64,000 nucleotides of DNA from Lindgomyces ingoldianus (GCF_010093535.1 NW_022985164.1:1217485-1281484); one strand, 5' to 3'; shown: positions 9,936 through 21,482, counted from the first letter of the stretch. Numbers and translations: made by a program. The notes: generated by a model not told the origin, from the sequence alone.

Positions 9936-12809
9936 TCAGTCGTGACCACTGATGAACCTTGGTGGAAGGTCCAGATCAAATGACGGTCTTTCAACAAGAA
10001 CCACTTCGAGCGGCTGGTTGTCTCCTCCAATCGGTACCATACCCAAAATCGGTCGATATTTGAAAGTGTGCCACCATGACTCCCACACACGACGCTTGTG
10101 ATCCGCCAAATCTTCGCCCTTCTCCTGTGACTCTAAATCTGTCTGCAAGGCCTCCTCTTGCTGCACCTCTCCATTACCCGGTACGATCTGGGTCGTAGAC
10201 TGGCCACCATATCCTCCCGATCTTCGAAGAGTGGCTAATGCTTGATGCGTATCATTAAAGTCTTCGTCAGACTCTGCACCAACACGGTCAACTTTATTGA
10301 GGTCGATCCAGTTGAGCTTGTCGGATTCGTCAGTTTTGCCACTGTGGAATTTGCGCACTTTTGTAACCATTGTCTCATTTTCCGGGACCGCGTCACCCGC
10401 GCCGCTCTTTTTCTTCCTGGAAATTTCTTTTATAGGCTCGCGCTTCCGTTTCTTCGACGCCACCATTCTATTCTCTACAATACGTTTGGCTGGGCGGTTC
10501 TCATCCGTTGTTTCTCCAAGGGGTAAGTCGACAGCGAGATCAAACATGAACAACCATTTTTCGCCATGTAGCCAAAGACGTTGATATCCGTTGGCTACAT
10601 CCCAAGTACACCCTTTGACTGGGTCATCAAGCAAACGAAATTTTGAAGGGTAAGTTGATGGCGGGTTCCTTCTTGACCAGTCCGAGAGTCGGCTACCCAA
10701 AACTTCAAACTGGTATAGCTGATGATTTGCCGACACCAGCAGGAGATGCTGTTCCGCTTTCGGTAGAGCACGTAAGTGGGGATGTGGGCTATAATGTGCT
10801 GTGGGGTTCCCATTGGGCTGTAGTTGAATAGATCCCTCGGCCCTAGGTCGAAATGAAAGCAGAAGAGGAGGCGAATCTAGCCTAGGGAGAAGATGTCCTG
10901 ATGGATTAGGTACCCATCCCTGGCCTAGTATTGTCGTTCGCTCCTGTGAGGTCATGTCCTCATCTTCTAAGCCGTCGTCACCCTCGGACGTGGAAGATGC
11001 TGAAGATTCGTCAACATCGACTTCGGGTGCAGAAGGATCCTCGTGCCCTTCAATCAGCCAGGAGTCAACATATCCAGCTAAATCTGCAACCGCAAAGACG
11101 GTCCCGTCCGGACAGAAGCCAGCGTGAGTAATTGATCGGCTGTAATGTCCCCAAGGTCCGTTGAGCGGGTCTTGTTGTATATCGTTCCTTGGGAGTCGAT
11201 GTAGACGAAGAATTCGGGGAATTGCCCGTGGGCGGTCGGTTACATCTTGTCTTATCACGCGTATGAATGTTATATTGTTGGTGGCTGATATGAGGGCCAG
11301 CCACTTTCCGTCCGAAGAGAACCGCACAAGTTTAGCTCCTGCTTTCCACGGAATCTCTAATTTTCGAATTCGGAAGCCAGAGCCCGATGCTAGGTTGGCA
11401 GGACCGAGTTGAAACAGTTTAACCTCAGCAGCGGTTGCAGCTGCCAAAAGCCCGCCATCTTCTGTTATGGTCACCGATGTAATGTTTTCCTCCCCTCGCA
11501 GAGCTATTCTGGCGACAAGCTTGGGCTTCTTCGCAACATCAAGGTATTGTTTGACGCGCCATATTTGCACTTCGGTGTTCCACCAGCTCACTAGTAGGCG
11601 TGCGTTGGAAGCGCTCACCAATGGAGGCTCATGTGGCAAAGCGGGAAGTTTACGGCTGAGCTCCCGCCCATATTGGCGGAGGGGAACAACAACGGGTTGG
11701 GTGTCGATGCCTGAAGAGACGTTAATAAAATTTGGGGATAATAGTAGATAGGGTAACTGACCTCCAGACACCATAACGTTCAATTGTTTTCCTTCATATG
11801 TAGCCATGGCTTTGACATCGTGGTCATGATATCTCTGGTGAGATACTTTGCACCATCTGTCTCCTGCATACCCTCGAGCAGCGCCAGACTTCTTGTTGCA
11901 GGTGTAGAAACACGTCCGGCGGTCCATACCTCCACTGAAGATCATGTTACCGTTCTTTGAGATTGCCAGATCCAAGACGTCCGCTTCATGACCCGAAATT
12001 CGCTGAAGCTGGCCGAAGTTTTGGCCGTCGTATATTCGAATATCTCCCGTAGAGTCTCCGGAAACAAAATCGCCGTTTGGAAGACATCTAACTTTCCACA
12101 CGAGTATATCTCTAGGCCCACCTGGGGGTCCACTTCCCAAGGAGATGTTCCTCAGAATCCGGCCGCTCCGTGTGTCGAAGACCCGAATCATGCTGTCTGC
12201 GAAACCTGCCAAGACGGTGTTCCGATCTTTGTATGTGACGCTAAGTACGCGTGCCTTTTTGGTCGATGACCGCGCGAGAAATTTATCGAACCTGAGGTTG
12301 TTATCCCCGGTGGAAAGTAGCACTAGAGTGCCGTCGGCACAGCCCGCCACTAGGTTTTGTCCAAGAGACGCATCCAACCCACGTTCGCTCTTCTCGGATA
12401 TCCTCAGCTTAGGTTGCGCTGCGAAACACCACACATCGCTGTGATTACCATTGGAGTGGCGTGCGGGGAGACCTGTTACTAGGTCCCATTCCGTGATACT
12501 GGTGGAATACCCTATGCTGAACAAGCGCAATCTACCGGGGACAAAATTTCCTCGCTCATCCTTTCCGTCTGCATCTTGTGTCCACACCAAGCCTTCGGCA
12601 CTCCTGTCTTTTCCCCCGCTGAAGACCCGCTCTTGAAGCCATGAGCCCTTGTTAGGATTCCAGATCTCGATATTGCCATTGGCACGACCGAGAGCTAGTC
12701 TCAGACATGCGAGGTCTTCATTATCATTTTCTGATGCTGCGTGGGAGAAGGCGAGAGCATTTATCGCGGATGGTGGATAGGGCACGAAGCGGGATCGGTG
12801 GATATCCAT
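9936..12809 (-). CDS. UTP4: U3 snoRNP / SSU-processome WD40 protein Utp4
   Basis: The product is 940 residues if a 51-bp intron (11711-11761) is removed. The N-terminus (MDIHRSRFVPYPPSAINALA) is highly typical of Utp4, the yeast orthologue of human cirhin (UTP4/CIRH1A), a t-UTP subcomplex member needed for pre-18S rRNA transcription and early processing in the nucleolus. Repeated WD40 blades are seen (LGRANGNIEIWNP, TSITEWDL, DSMIRVFD, GDIRIYDG, SGGMDRRT), followed by a second propeller. A Lys/Arg-rich segment with KKRKREP lies near residue 810. The open frame extends 20 codons upstream of the chosen ATG, but the family starts at MDIH. The intron is a multiple of three with no stop, so an unspliced reading would insert 17 residues between VSG and IDTQP. 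Confidence 0.92.
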   Translation of the reverse strand: MDIHRSRFVPYPPSAINALAFSHAASENDNEDLACLRLALGRANGNIEIWNPNKGSWLQERVFSGGKDRSAEGLVWTQDADGKDERGNFVPGRLRLFSIGYSTSITEWDLVTGLPARHSNGNHSDVWCFAAQPKLRISEKSERGLDASLGQNLVAGCADGTLVLLSTGDNNLRFDKFLARSSTKKARVLSVTYKDRNTVLAGFADSMIRVFDTRSGRILRNISLGSGPPGGPRDILVWKVRCLPNGDFVSGDSTGDIRIYDGQNFGQLQRISGHEADVLDLAISKNGNMIFSGGMDRRTCFYTCNKKSGAARGYAGDRWCKVSHQRYHDHDVKAMATYEGKQLNVMVSGGQLPYLLLSPNFINVSSGIDTQPVVVPLRQYGRELSRKLPALPHEPPLVSASNARLLVSWWNTEVQIWRVKQYLDVAKKPKLVARIALRGEENITSVTITEDGGLLAAATAAEVKLFQLGPANLASGSGFRIRKLEIPWKAGAKLVRFSSDGKWLALISATNNITFIRVIRQDVTDRPRAIPRILRLHRLPRNDIQQDPLNGPWGHYSRSITHAGFCPDGTVFAVADLAGYVDSWLIEGHEDPSAPEVDVDESSASSTSEGDDGLEDEDMTSQERTTILGQGWVPNPSGHLLPRLDSPPLLLSFRPRAEGSIQLQPNGNPTAHYSPHPHLRALPKAEQHLLLVSANHQLYQFEVLGSRLSDWSRRNPPSTYPSKFRLLDDPVKGCTWDVANGYQRLWLHGEKWLFMFDLAVDLPLGETTDENRPAKRIVENRMVASKKRKREPIKEISRKKKSGAGDAVPENETMVTKVRKFHSGKTDESDKLNWIDLNKVDRVGAESDEDFNDTHQALATLRRSGGYGGQSTTQIVPGNGEVQQEEALQTDLESQEKGEDLADHKRRVWESWWHTFKYRPILGMVPIGGDNQPLEVVLVERPSFDLDLPPRFISGHD

Positions 12810-15800
12810 GGCGAAGATTGTGCTGGCGGGATTTCGCCGATAGCATGGATTATGTCGAGCTTGGCGCACGGCAAACTTGTTGTTAGTAATTATAGAGTGC
12901 TCGACATTCTTGCGGAGTTTTCTTGTGCGAAAACTTCGAACTTTCTCCTGGGGAAAATTTAGTTGCTGTCGGTGAAGTTAGACATTAATGCCGATCGGTG
13001 CGGAAAAACTTTATGAGGCTAGGGAAAACTATAAACCGATGAGCCAACTTCCGATCCCCTTTATCCTTGCCTCCCACCGGCACTTCGATACATGTTTCAG
13101 AGTTGACGATGTCATACCATCCCCAGCCATAGAAACGCTTATGAACGGCACCCGCATCTCTCCATGGCCATTGCCGCGTAATTCGGGACGACCGCAGGCG
13201 TCGACACGACGAGGGTACATCCTGAAGCGGCGAGACGACAAACATCTGATGTCCTCTGACACACGCACTCCTCACTGTGTCAGATCGTGTCTTCCTCGCG
13301 CTTGCATTGTTTTCCAAGTGAAACTGTCTTGGGCGGTGGAGTCGAGGGAGATCTTCTACTTGCCCAATGCCTCCCGAACTGATGCCGACACCGCCCTCTC
13401 AACGAATTGGATGATATCTGATGCCACCAGATATTTTCGAACCATATAGACAACCAATTGTGGGGTGCTGAGATTGGAGGTCCCGATGCCCTTGATTGTT
13501 AAACCGAAAAGGTGATAGGAATGGCGTTCACGAAATTGTGATGCGGGGTTGAGGTTCTAAGTGTATCAATCAGGCTGCCCAATATTGCACCAGTTGCGGC
13601 AGCACCCATATCTTACGAGGTGTGAAGCCCTATCATGCGACACATCCCTAAGAAGCGGAAATTCTCTGGTGCATGCTAGTCCGTGGTGGATATAATAGAG
13701 ATGAGTTGCTTGAGACAAAATAGCGTGCAAGCTGTCGAATATTTCCTAAATCGGACTAGTGTTCAGTGGTGATTCACGATTCTGGAGTCGATATTCTGGA
13801 GCATGAGCTGGCATAACGTAAATGGATGGATATCTCGCAACGAGATTCTCCCTACCTCTGAGTAGTTATTACTAGCCTTATTGTAACTACAGCGATCGAG
13901 CTCTAGGCACCTAAGCCTTTGGTAATGGGACGCGCTATTTCCGCCGAAGAAGGCATTGTTCGGGAGACCCAGGAACACCTTGAACGCCAACGGCGATAGC
14001 TGTAGTTCGCTTCATTAGTTGTGCACCGGTCTCAATGCCGTGCCAGGGTAACCTTCTGGCATAAGCGACGGGTTAAGGATAAAAATTAGAGGGGTACCCC
14101 TTCATAGTTGGTCTAGAGCCAGTCGCCAGTGCGACGGCGACTGAAGCTGCATCTCTCGGTGCTTTCGGAAGGCAGTTGACATCTGTCAAGTTCTAGGACT
14201 GCTCGCAAAATTCCACTGCACAATGAAGCAAAATTGAAGAAAATTGCAGCACGTAAGGACCCTCGCTTGGGCCCACAACACACGAGGAAAGCCCCTTCTC
14301 CTTGGGAATAGGTTTCCGGTCGGACATGCAAAAGCGTGGCACGGAGTGGGACCAAAATAGTTATGTCGCGTGTTCGCGTGGATTGAGGCTCAAGCACTTT
14401 AAGTACGCGCTGAGTTCGTGATCGTGACATCAATTTCGGGACAAGGAGAAGTGGTGGCTGGGAGCGAGATGCAGCCGGATGTCGGCTTTTAGCTGCAGCA
14501 AAGATCATGAAGAATCAGGGAAATGCCATGCAGGAGTTAATAGCGCTGGAACTGCGCTTTTTTGATCAATTGGCGTGCCGAAGCGTGGAGGACAATCGCG
14601 CTAGGTCGCCAGCGCGTCAAATGGTGGGCTAGCCAGCCCCAATGCCCAAGGCTTTGTGGTAGAGCACTGAAGGGCTGACCGAGAACGAATCATCGCGTTA
14701 TGATGGACGGTTCGCAAGACGCTGATCCAAGATTTACCAGCTTAGACGTACCTGCTTGCTGCATGCATCTGATCAGAAGACGCGTGCTTTACAAATTAGA
14801 GACTGCAGCTGAGGCAGTCTAACCCTTCATTGTCGTTCACGTCCGAATCCTTACTCAAGATGATATGCATAAAAATTGATCTGTTACGAAAATGCTCTTC
14901 AATCCCAATCAGCAAGCCTGTGTCAGGTTGGAGGATGCTCCTCCGCCGTCAAAGCTCTGGTCACACCCTTTGCATGCAGCGGAAGTAATTTAAGACAGAG
15001 GTTTGCATCCTGTTTACGCTCTACCTGATTCCAGTAGGACGTTTAGGCGATATCCTCCCTGATAATGTTCTGCGGTAGGTGCAAATATGCTGGAGACTCT
15101 CATCGCGCCTGAATTAATAGACGCCAACCCCGCAAATATGGAAGGTATTGGCAAGGGAGGTCACTGATTCTTAAAATGCGGCGTGCCGCGGGATACGGAG
15201 ACCCCCCAAACCCCCCGGGCTCGCCACATTGATCAGGCAATTACAATTTCGAGAAACCAGAATAGACGCGTTTGTGGAGACAAGAATACTCGACGTGCGA
15301 GATTACGATGTTAGAATCCAGCCACCCGTACAGGTCTGAAGCCTCGTAGCGAGAATTCGACTACCGAGCTAGATGGCGTGTTAAAAAAAAAATATGCCCA
15401 ACAGCACGATGAATTCATCAATGTGTCGGCGTGTGATCCAAACCGTGGTTCCTGGGACAATCTGCAAGGGGAGCTCGACTGGATTACTCCGGTCAAGAGC
15501 TCTGGTACCGATGTAGGGTGATCAGCTTCGGCACAACGCAAGAGGTTTCCTTTATAGTATTTCACCATGCAGAAGGAACGCCAGCTTCGGCGAATTTAAT
15601 ACTTTTGCTGAGAGTGATAAACCTTCTTCCGTCCTGGTTTGTCGGCACAAAGCCGGGCACACGGGTAAGAGAACACATGTCCCCAAGCACAATTCAACCT
15701 TTTCATGAGGATCTGGAATCGTGGAAGCATGGAAGCGTGAGAGGGCGTTGTGTTCTCGTCTGTCCAACATGGGTTGACAGCAACACGAGCTCTTTTGATG

Positions 15801-16690
15801 TCTTCAGCCGTGCAGCTAAAAGGAGAAAGAGTGCTGAGGCGCTTAAGCAGCCTGTCACTGGCCATCGAGGATGACGATATTCAGGAGCATGTCACCATCT
15901 GGCACAGCTCCACGGACGACTTGGCGAGGGAGCCTGCCAGGGCAATCCAGGAAGCTTCCACAGGCATGGTCTTCCCGGGCTGGGGCGAGAGCGAAGCCTG
16001 AGCAGCGGCCACAATGCCTGAAGAGGGTCTTGGCGGAGTGGGAAAGCAAGATGTTTCGAACAGGGCGACGGGGGTAGATTGGATAGCGATCGTGGGTTCG
16101 AGCTGCAACCTTGTGTAGCTGCATGCGTTGGCTTCAGGCTGACCGGACTGCGTTGAGGGAGCTGATTCGAGCGGGCTTTGGCGAACATGACAGACCACTC
16201 AGGCCCTCTACCCCAAGTCCCCCCAGGCTCGCGGCAGCACTGGCACTTCAGGCATTCAGCCGTCCAGTGGACCGCCCGTGATGCGTTGCTCAAGGGTGGG
16301 AGGAGCAGTGGCCACGGCGACGTGTGTGGAAGTATTTGTGCGAGGCCTGTGAGGCCGGTAACGCCTGCGAGGGGGGAAAGCATGATGAGATTTGCGGGAG
16401 ATACGGAGGTAAGACGCGTGCAATGGAGCGTGTTCCTGGCCGTCCGCTGCCAGATGCAACAAAAGCAAAAGCGCCATTCTGATCCACGACGCCGCACGAC
16501 GCCGGCCCAGCTGCGCGCGGATTGGCCGTCGACGGCTGCCCAGTGCTGGTGTTCCTTGCTGAGTGCGCTCGCTGTAGCCCGCTTCGGGGTTAGCGGCGTC
16601 GCTCCATCTCGCTCCACCGCTCTGTTGCCAGGCGTTGCAACTCGCTGGTTGCTGGCCCGTCGTTTTCTCAAACCCAGCCTTGGCCCGTCT
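12810..16690. other. Gene-poor region
   Basis: Nearly 3.9 kb without a recognisable gene. Frames up to about 260 codons exist on both strands near 15.9-16.7 kb, but they overlap antiparallel, are rich in Arg, Pro and Ser, and match no family. The left edge carries the UTP4 promoter. The right part probably belongs to the regulatory region of the cyclin gene and contains an ACGCGT (MluI cell-cycle box) at 16414-16419. Confidence 0.5.
16414..16419. promoter_or_regulatory. Candidate MCB element (ACGCGT)
   Basis: An exact palindromic ACGCGT lies about 300 bp upstream of the pyrimidine-rich segment that probably marks the cyclin transcription start. MBF-type factors bind this hexamer at G1/S genes in yeasts. 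A single 6-mer can occur by chance, and its role here is inference. Another copy occurs at about 15265. Confidence 0.3.
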
Positions 16691-17517
16691 GAACATCTAC
16701 ACCTCCGTCCCTCCTCCTCGTCTCTCCTTCACTCTCCTCTCCTTCTCCCATCCGCCATACCCCTCAACGGTCGGAGCATTGAGTCCTGGATCTGATGGCG
16801 TGCTGACTCTGAAAGCGGCACCGTCTCTGTCCTTAAAACTCCCCTCTTGCTCCTCGGTCTCCCCCAAGCCGGCCGTCTCTCTTCACAGGACCACTCGAAG
16901 CGTACCAGACTCCTCTGTACCTTCAAGCTCCGTTCCCTCTCTCACCTCCCCTCTCACCGCCTCTCGACGCAGACGTGGAGACCCCAGAGCCGCTGCTCTC
17001 CCCGTCACCCCAGCTCCACACTGAGCCACCTCCCTCGACCTTCCTCAGGCCTGCCTCGTGCATCCTCCGATTAAGTGTTTTGCTTGTGTGATTGTGTGTG
17101 TCTGGTAAGTCGAGTTTCTTTTTCTGCCCGCTCTAGCATCTTTGCCTTCTCGAGGGTCTGCCTCACCATTGGCCTGCCAAAGACCACTTTCCCCTTTCCT
17201 CCCAAGCACCAAATCTGGAAGTGGCCATGACTTGAACGTATCTTGGACCGGTCCAATTCCTGGTAATCAAGCGTCACTACGACCATGTCGTTTATGATGG
17301 ATCATGAGTCCGGAGGCAGGTAGGAAGAGTACAGGATATGGTGGGTTGGAAGGACATGCGGAGTTGTCGAAAATTCAAAACGAACGCGGAACGGGAGCAG
17401 AAGGGAAGCTGCATGCCGAACGCACATCGGATTGTATTTCATTCCAGCGACAATGTGGGTAGCCCATTCATTGTCGATCCGGACGTCCTCAATCACACGG
17501 ATATGCCACGTCGCGTG

Positions 17518-17547
17518 CACGTCGAATTCACGTCGAATTCACGTCGA
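17518..17547. repeat. Three direct 11-bp repeats (CACGTCGAATT)
   Basis: CACGTCGA occurs three times at exact 11-bp spacing (17518, 17529, 17540). The array sits inside the proposed cyclin leader. It could be a short slippage product or a cluster of binding sites. Confidence 0.7.
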
Positions 17548-18348
17548 GTTTCCGCATATACCCTCCATGACCGCATCTTCATCTATCTCCCTATGATATG
17601 GCGCATACATCCTTCCGGGTGTGACAACGAATGCCACCTTATGAAAAGCGTGTCACCTTTTTCCGCCGCCATGCCTTGCGGAACCCCGTCTGCCATCCAG
17701 GGATGCCGACTTCATATTTCGCGGTTATCTAATTTAAAAGCCTATCAGCAAACGCATCCTCATTCCATCCAGATCTTGGAGCGTCGCTCGATCCAATCAC
17801 CTCCCCGAGCAGCCAAGGTCGACTCACTTTACTTTTCCCACTGCCACACCAACACCGTTAGCCGCGGACTTCTCGTTTGCCTTCCTGCCCTTTGCACTTG
17901 GGCGTTCACTAATTTGTATCCCATAGTGTCCACTCGCTACACCTCAAGAAAACACGATCGGCTATATCCTGCACAGTCCCTAGCACCTTCAGTTCTTGAA
18001 CGGCTGCATCTTAGGTGAGATTCAACAGCGTCTTTTGTGAACTGAACTGACTTTGTCCCTATTTAGATTGGTGAATCTTCCGATTAGGAGTTTCTACATT
18101 CCCAAGCCTTCCTTGGCGATCCACGTTCAGCCAACCGGCGGACTCGTTAATTCGTGCTCTGCTGCAAAGGAGTACTCCTTTCGAAGTGCTCATCCGCCAG
18201 GAAAATACTAGATCGCAATTCATTCCACACCCACTCCTGGATGCAACTTGCAAGGGGTTCCACCTTTTCGGCTTCTTCTATACCTCTCTTTTCGGTTCTT
18301 CCCGTAGCCAACATTCACTCTTTAAAGTAATAGTTTAATTCTTCAAAG

Positions 18349-18432
18349 GTATGGGCAATTCCCCAGAACCTTTCATGCACAATATTTTGCATCGACCAGG
18401 CAAAGCGAGTTACTAACGGGATGGCGTTGCAG
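18349..18432 (+). other. Probable 5' UTR intron of the cyclin gene
   Basis: GTATGG donor, TACTAAC branch point at about 18407 and a TTGCAG acceptor: a textbook fungal intron of 84 bp. It lies 254 bp upstream of the cyclin ATG with no coding sequence around it. Confidence 0.65.
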
Positions 18433-18686
18433 GCTCTGTTGTTACACTTCCCTGCTTCTCAATTCTTTCGGAAAACACAGACCAGAGACCTTCCTTTTAC
18501 CCTATCCAACTAATTACAGTCGTTGTACTTGTCGCCATTCAGGCTGCCACTCTCTAATTCCGCTCCCCTTTCGAGCCCTTCACTCTCTTCGGAACCAAGC
18601 TCGATCTTGGTTCTAAACCTGCATCCAGTCTATCCCGGAGAATTGACGTCCACTCTTTCGACGAACCCTCAATTACCATAACCGCC

Positions 18687-19968
18687 ATGACCTACCAACA
18701 ACAAACCCAAACCCGATATGGGCATTGTGACAGCTACTTTGTAGAGTCACACGATGACGGTATCTACGCCGCTCGCGCAGAGGCGAGAGAGCGTGCTCGA
18801 GCAATTGCAAGAATGCAACAACGAGCTCTTGCAGAAGAACTGTCAAGGATGACGAGCGAAGAATACCAAGAGGATATAATGGAACACATGGAACACATGG
18901 AAGTAAGTAGCCATATTGTCCAATACGGATAACTATGCATGCTAACGAATCTAGTCTCAAACAATTCCCGATGTCAACTCTATTGATATCCAAACTGAGA
19001 TTCAATGGTTCATGCGCCCATACCTTCTTGACTTCCTTGTCGAAGCTCATGCTGCGTTCCAATTGCTTCCGGAGACTCTCTTCCTTGCGGTCAATCTTCT
19101 CGATCGGTACTGTTCACGTCGAGTCGTCTATAAGCGGCACTATCAATTGGTCGGATGTGCTGCTCTCCTCATTGCTGCCAAATATGGAGATAGAAAAGAC
19201 CGAGTACCCACCGTTCGCGAGTTGAAGTCAATGTGTTGCTCGCTATACGACGACGAAATGTTCACTCAGATGGAGTGGCATGTGCTTCAGACCCTCAACT
19301 GGATCATCGGTCACCCGACCGTCGATGCTTTTCTACAACTCGCACTCTCAGAAGTTGCTTATGATCCAGAGGTCGAGCATATGACCTTATACATTGCCGA
19401 AATCGCTCTTTTCCACAAGGAGTTCGTATCTACGAGGCCCTCAATTCTCGCCCGATCTGCTCTTGCCCTTGCTCGATGCATCCTCTCCCGGACCCAGGCA
19501 AAGACCTCGGATTGGGCTGGTGCTTACGATCCTCAGACTGTTATGAGCTTGTCGAACCACTTGTATCAACCATCTGGGGTTCTATCTCGCAAATACTCTT
19601 CTATGCACTTGTCCAACGTGTCCACTACTGTTGATGAGTTTCTTCAACATCAGGCCCAGATTGCAAGGCGACAAGCAGCTCCCCCGACCCCGCCAGCAAC
19701 CGTTGTCCTCGAAGAACAAAAGACAACATCAGAAGCTTATCTCGGACCTTCCACACCTCAGAAGTCCCATTACGGAGCCGTTATGCAACATGGATGTCTC
19801 ACCCCGCCAATCACTCCCGAGAACGAACAATTTGGGCACGGTAACATGGCCAAGCCCCAAGCACTTCCTCACATGTACCCTTCCACGCCTACTCCCGATC
19901 ATCCTTCGAATGTGCAACACCAGGCGCAATACTATCAGAACTCCTACCTCCATCCTCAGCGTACATAG
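18687..19968 (+). CDS. G1/S-type cyclin (CLN/Puc1 group)
   Basis: Two exons (18687-18902, 18955-19968; 52-bp intron with a GCTAACG branch) give 409 residues. The cyclin N-terminal fold starts at about residue 75: QTEIQWFMRPYLLDFLVEAH, then LFLAVNLLDRYCSRR (the LDRY motif), HYQLVGCAALLIAAKYGDR and LNWIIGHPTVDAFL. The C-terminal fold follows to about residue 265. The tail is rich in Pro, Ser and Gln and carries several Ser/Thr-Pro sites (LTPPITPENE, YPSTPTP), which suggests CDK phosphorylation and turnover. The LDRY and AAKYGDR boxes with MRPYLLDFL match filamentous-fungal G1 cyclins related to S. pombe Puc1 and budding-yeast Clns. The start ATG lies after an in-frame stop-rich leader. A repeated MEHMEHME closes exon 1. 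Confidence 0.88.
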
Positions 19969-20953
19969 TGACTTGATCAACCGGAATGGCGTTAACCGTC
20001 GGCGTAGTCCACCCGTAGCACACTTCCCAACCAAAAACCCCACAGAATCTTTCCATTTCGTTGTATCAAAAATCCCGTGTATGAGCGTCATAGCGTGGTC
20101 ATTTCCCCGGCATTGCGAGCGTTTGTGTTTTATTTGCTGCGATATCAAAGAGTTCCCTGTCTTGTATTAAGCGATTTCCTTTGTTATTGCCCGACCCTAA
20201 AAAACTTTACGGTCTCTCATCCCAGCACCTCGGTGGAAAATAAGGTCAGTTTAGTGCATTTCCCCTCAGGCAGACCAAGTATGCCCGCTTTGGATATAGT
20301 ATCCAACTAATTAGGGCCGACTTGCACTGCTTAAGGGGGCGAAAGGAGGGACAAGCAGTATAGGCTGAAATTGAATACGGAGATGTCTTTCACCGAGGCA
20401 GCAACCGCACAATCGAGCTCACTCGCCGACCGTTGTTTGCTTACGCGAGCGGAGATACCCTTCTGAATTCTCCCTTTTTTTTTTTCTCCGGCCTCTTTAC
20501 TCCCCGGGGAATCGAGCCTTGGTAAGATGCGGAGGAAACTAGGAAAATAGCGTGGCATGGGCTAAGTAGGCTCAACAGATTGTCTTGACAGCGGGGCTGA
20601 AAAGGTCTATCACGAGCATTAGTTATAGAGAAAATGGAACTAAAAAAAGGAATAATTGGTGTTGCATGTTCGCATAAATCTCGGTCCATCTCTAGGTTTC
20701 ACGTTGCGACATTTCTCCGTCTTCGCTGCGGTTTCATAGGCTCGCATTTCTTGCTGAGAGGATCAGGGCGAGTAAAACATGGTGCTCCTCTTAACATCTT
20801 TCTAACAGTCTGAACCTCACCCTGGCGGCTTGACAATGGTTTGTTTCACTTATGCGTCCGCGCCCCATCTACATCTTCGCGCTCCCTCTGCTTGACCTTT
20901 CAATGTACTTTCATCAAAATCAGCATACATAAAACAACACACGAGAACTCAGC
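19969..20953. other. Intergenic, nothing recognised
   Basis: Contains the 3' flank of the cyclin gene and the promoter of the small membrane protein. An oligo-pyrimidine tract with a T-run is at about 20468-20492. No gene is recognised. Confidence 0.5.
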
Positions 20954-21482
20954 ATGGCTCCGGTGAGGGCATTTCACCACTCCAACAACTTCGAGATAAG
21001 CTGACAAGAATTAGGGACCATTCTCGCAGCCCAAACGTGCTGGTTACACACCACTTTCACCCTACACCGACGATGACAATGCTCTATCAAATAACCTCAT
21101 CTGCCCTCGTTATGCTGACTCGGACCCAACGTCAGCACCGCCCTCACCTGCCTCTATCGAATCTTTTGACATACTTGACTCCGTTGCCTGGAGAAGGGGA
21201 CACACATCCTACAAAGACCTTAGGAGCCAAGTCAAGCTTTACGATATCTTCTGCCTGAGATGGGGCAAGAAAAAGCCCGTGGTCATATTCTTCCTCGTAC
21301 TGTTCCTAGTACTTGTGGCAGGCTGCTTCATAGGAGGCTTTTTCGTTGTGAGACACAAAATCGCAGGAACAACAGAAGCTTGTCTCAAACGAGAAGGCGG
21401 TGACAGGTGCAACGACCGCGCTTGGGCAAATTGTGTGGCGAGGAATGGGCTTGGGTATTGCGAGGGCGCCCTGGAGCCTTGA
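20954..21482 (+). CDS. Small single-pass membrane protein, unknown function
   Basis: Two exons, 20954-20962 and 21015-21482, give 158 residues. The first exon encodes only Met-Ala-Pro. The 52-bp intron has GTGAGG, a GCTGAC branch and TTAG. The predicted protein has a Pro/Ser-rich N-terminal half (SPYTDDDNALS, PTSAPPSPAS), a basic stop-transfer border (RWGKKK), one strong membrane helix (VVIFFLVLFLVLVAGCFIGG) at about residues 96-117, and a C-terminal domain with four Cys (EACL, DRCND, ANCV, GYCE). The positive-inside rule places the Cys-rich tail outside or in the lumen. I do not recognise the family. The short first exon and the disulfide-like tail spacing make it a real but undescribed gene candidate. 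Without the intron no in-frame ATG precedes the helix region. Confidence 0.65.

Larger units (their letters stand above)
16691..18686 (+). promoter_or_regulatory. Long spliced 5' leader/promoter of the cyclin gene (proposed)
   Basis: A CT-rich tract at about 16690-17060 resembles a fungal transcription-start region. Downstream, several splice signals occur without coding potential. A GTAAGT lies at 17105. An intron-like block occupies 18015-18066 (GTGAGA...TTTAG, branch CTGAC). A very clear intron spans 18349-18432 (GTATGG...TTGCAG) with a perfect TACTAAC branch point about 20 bp before the acceptor. A 12-codon upstream ORF begins at 17285. The region contains no family match, so it is best read as a long 5' UTR with introns, as is known for regulated G1 cyclins. 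RNA evidence is needed to fix the true start. Confidence 0.45.

Noticed and set aside
12985..13449. Overlapping 110- and 153-codon frames upstream of UTP4
   Set aside because: They are antiparallel to each other, have no recognisable motif, and lie in the expected UTP4 promoter region.
16178..16795. 205-codon + frame opposite a 259-codon minus-strand frame (15892-16671)
   Set aside because: Two long antiparallel frames in GC-rich DNA, both rich in Arg, Pro and Ser, with no domain and no splice support.
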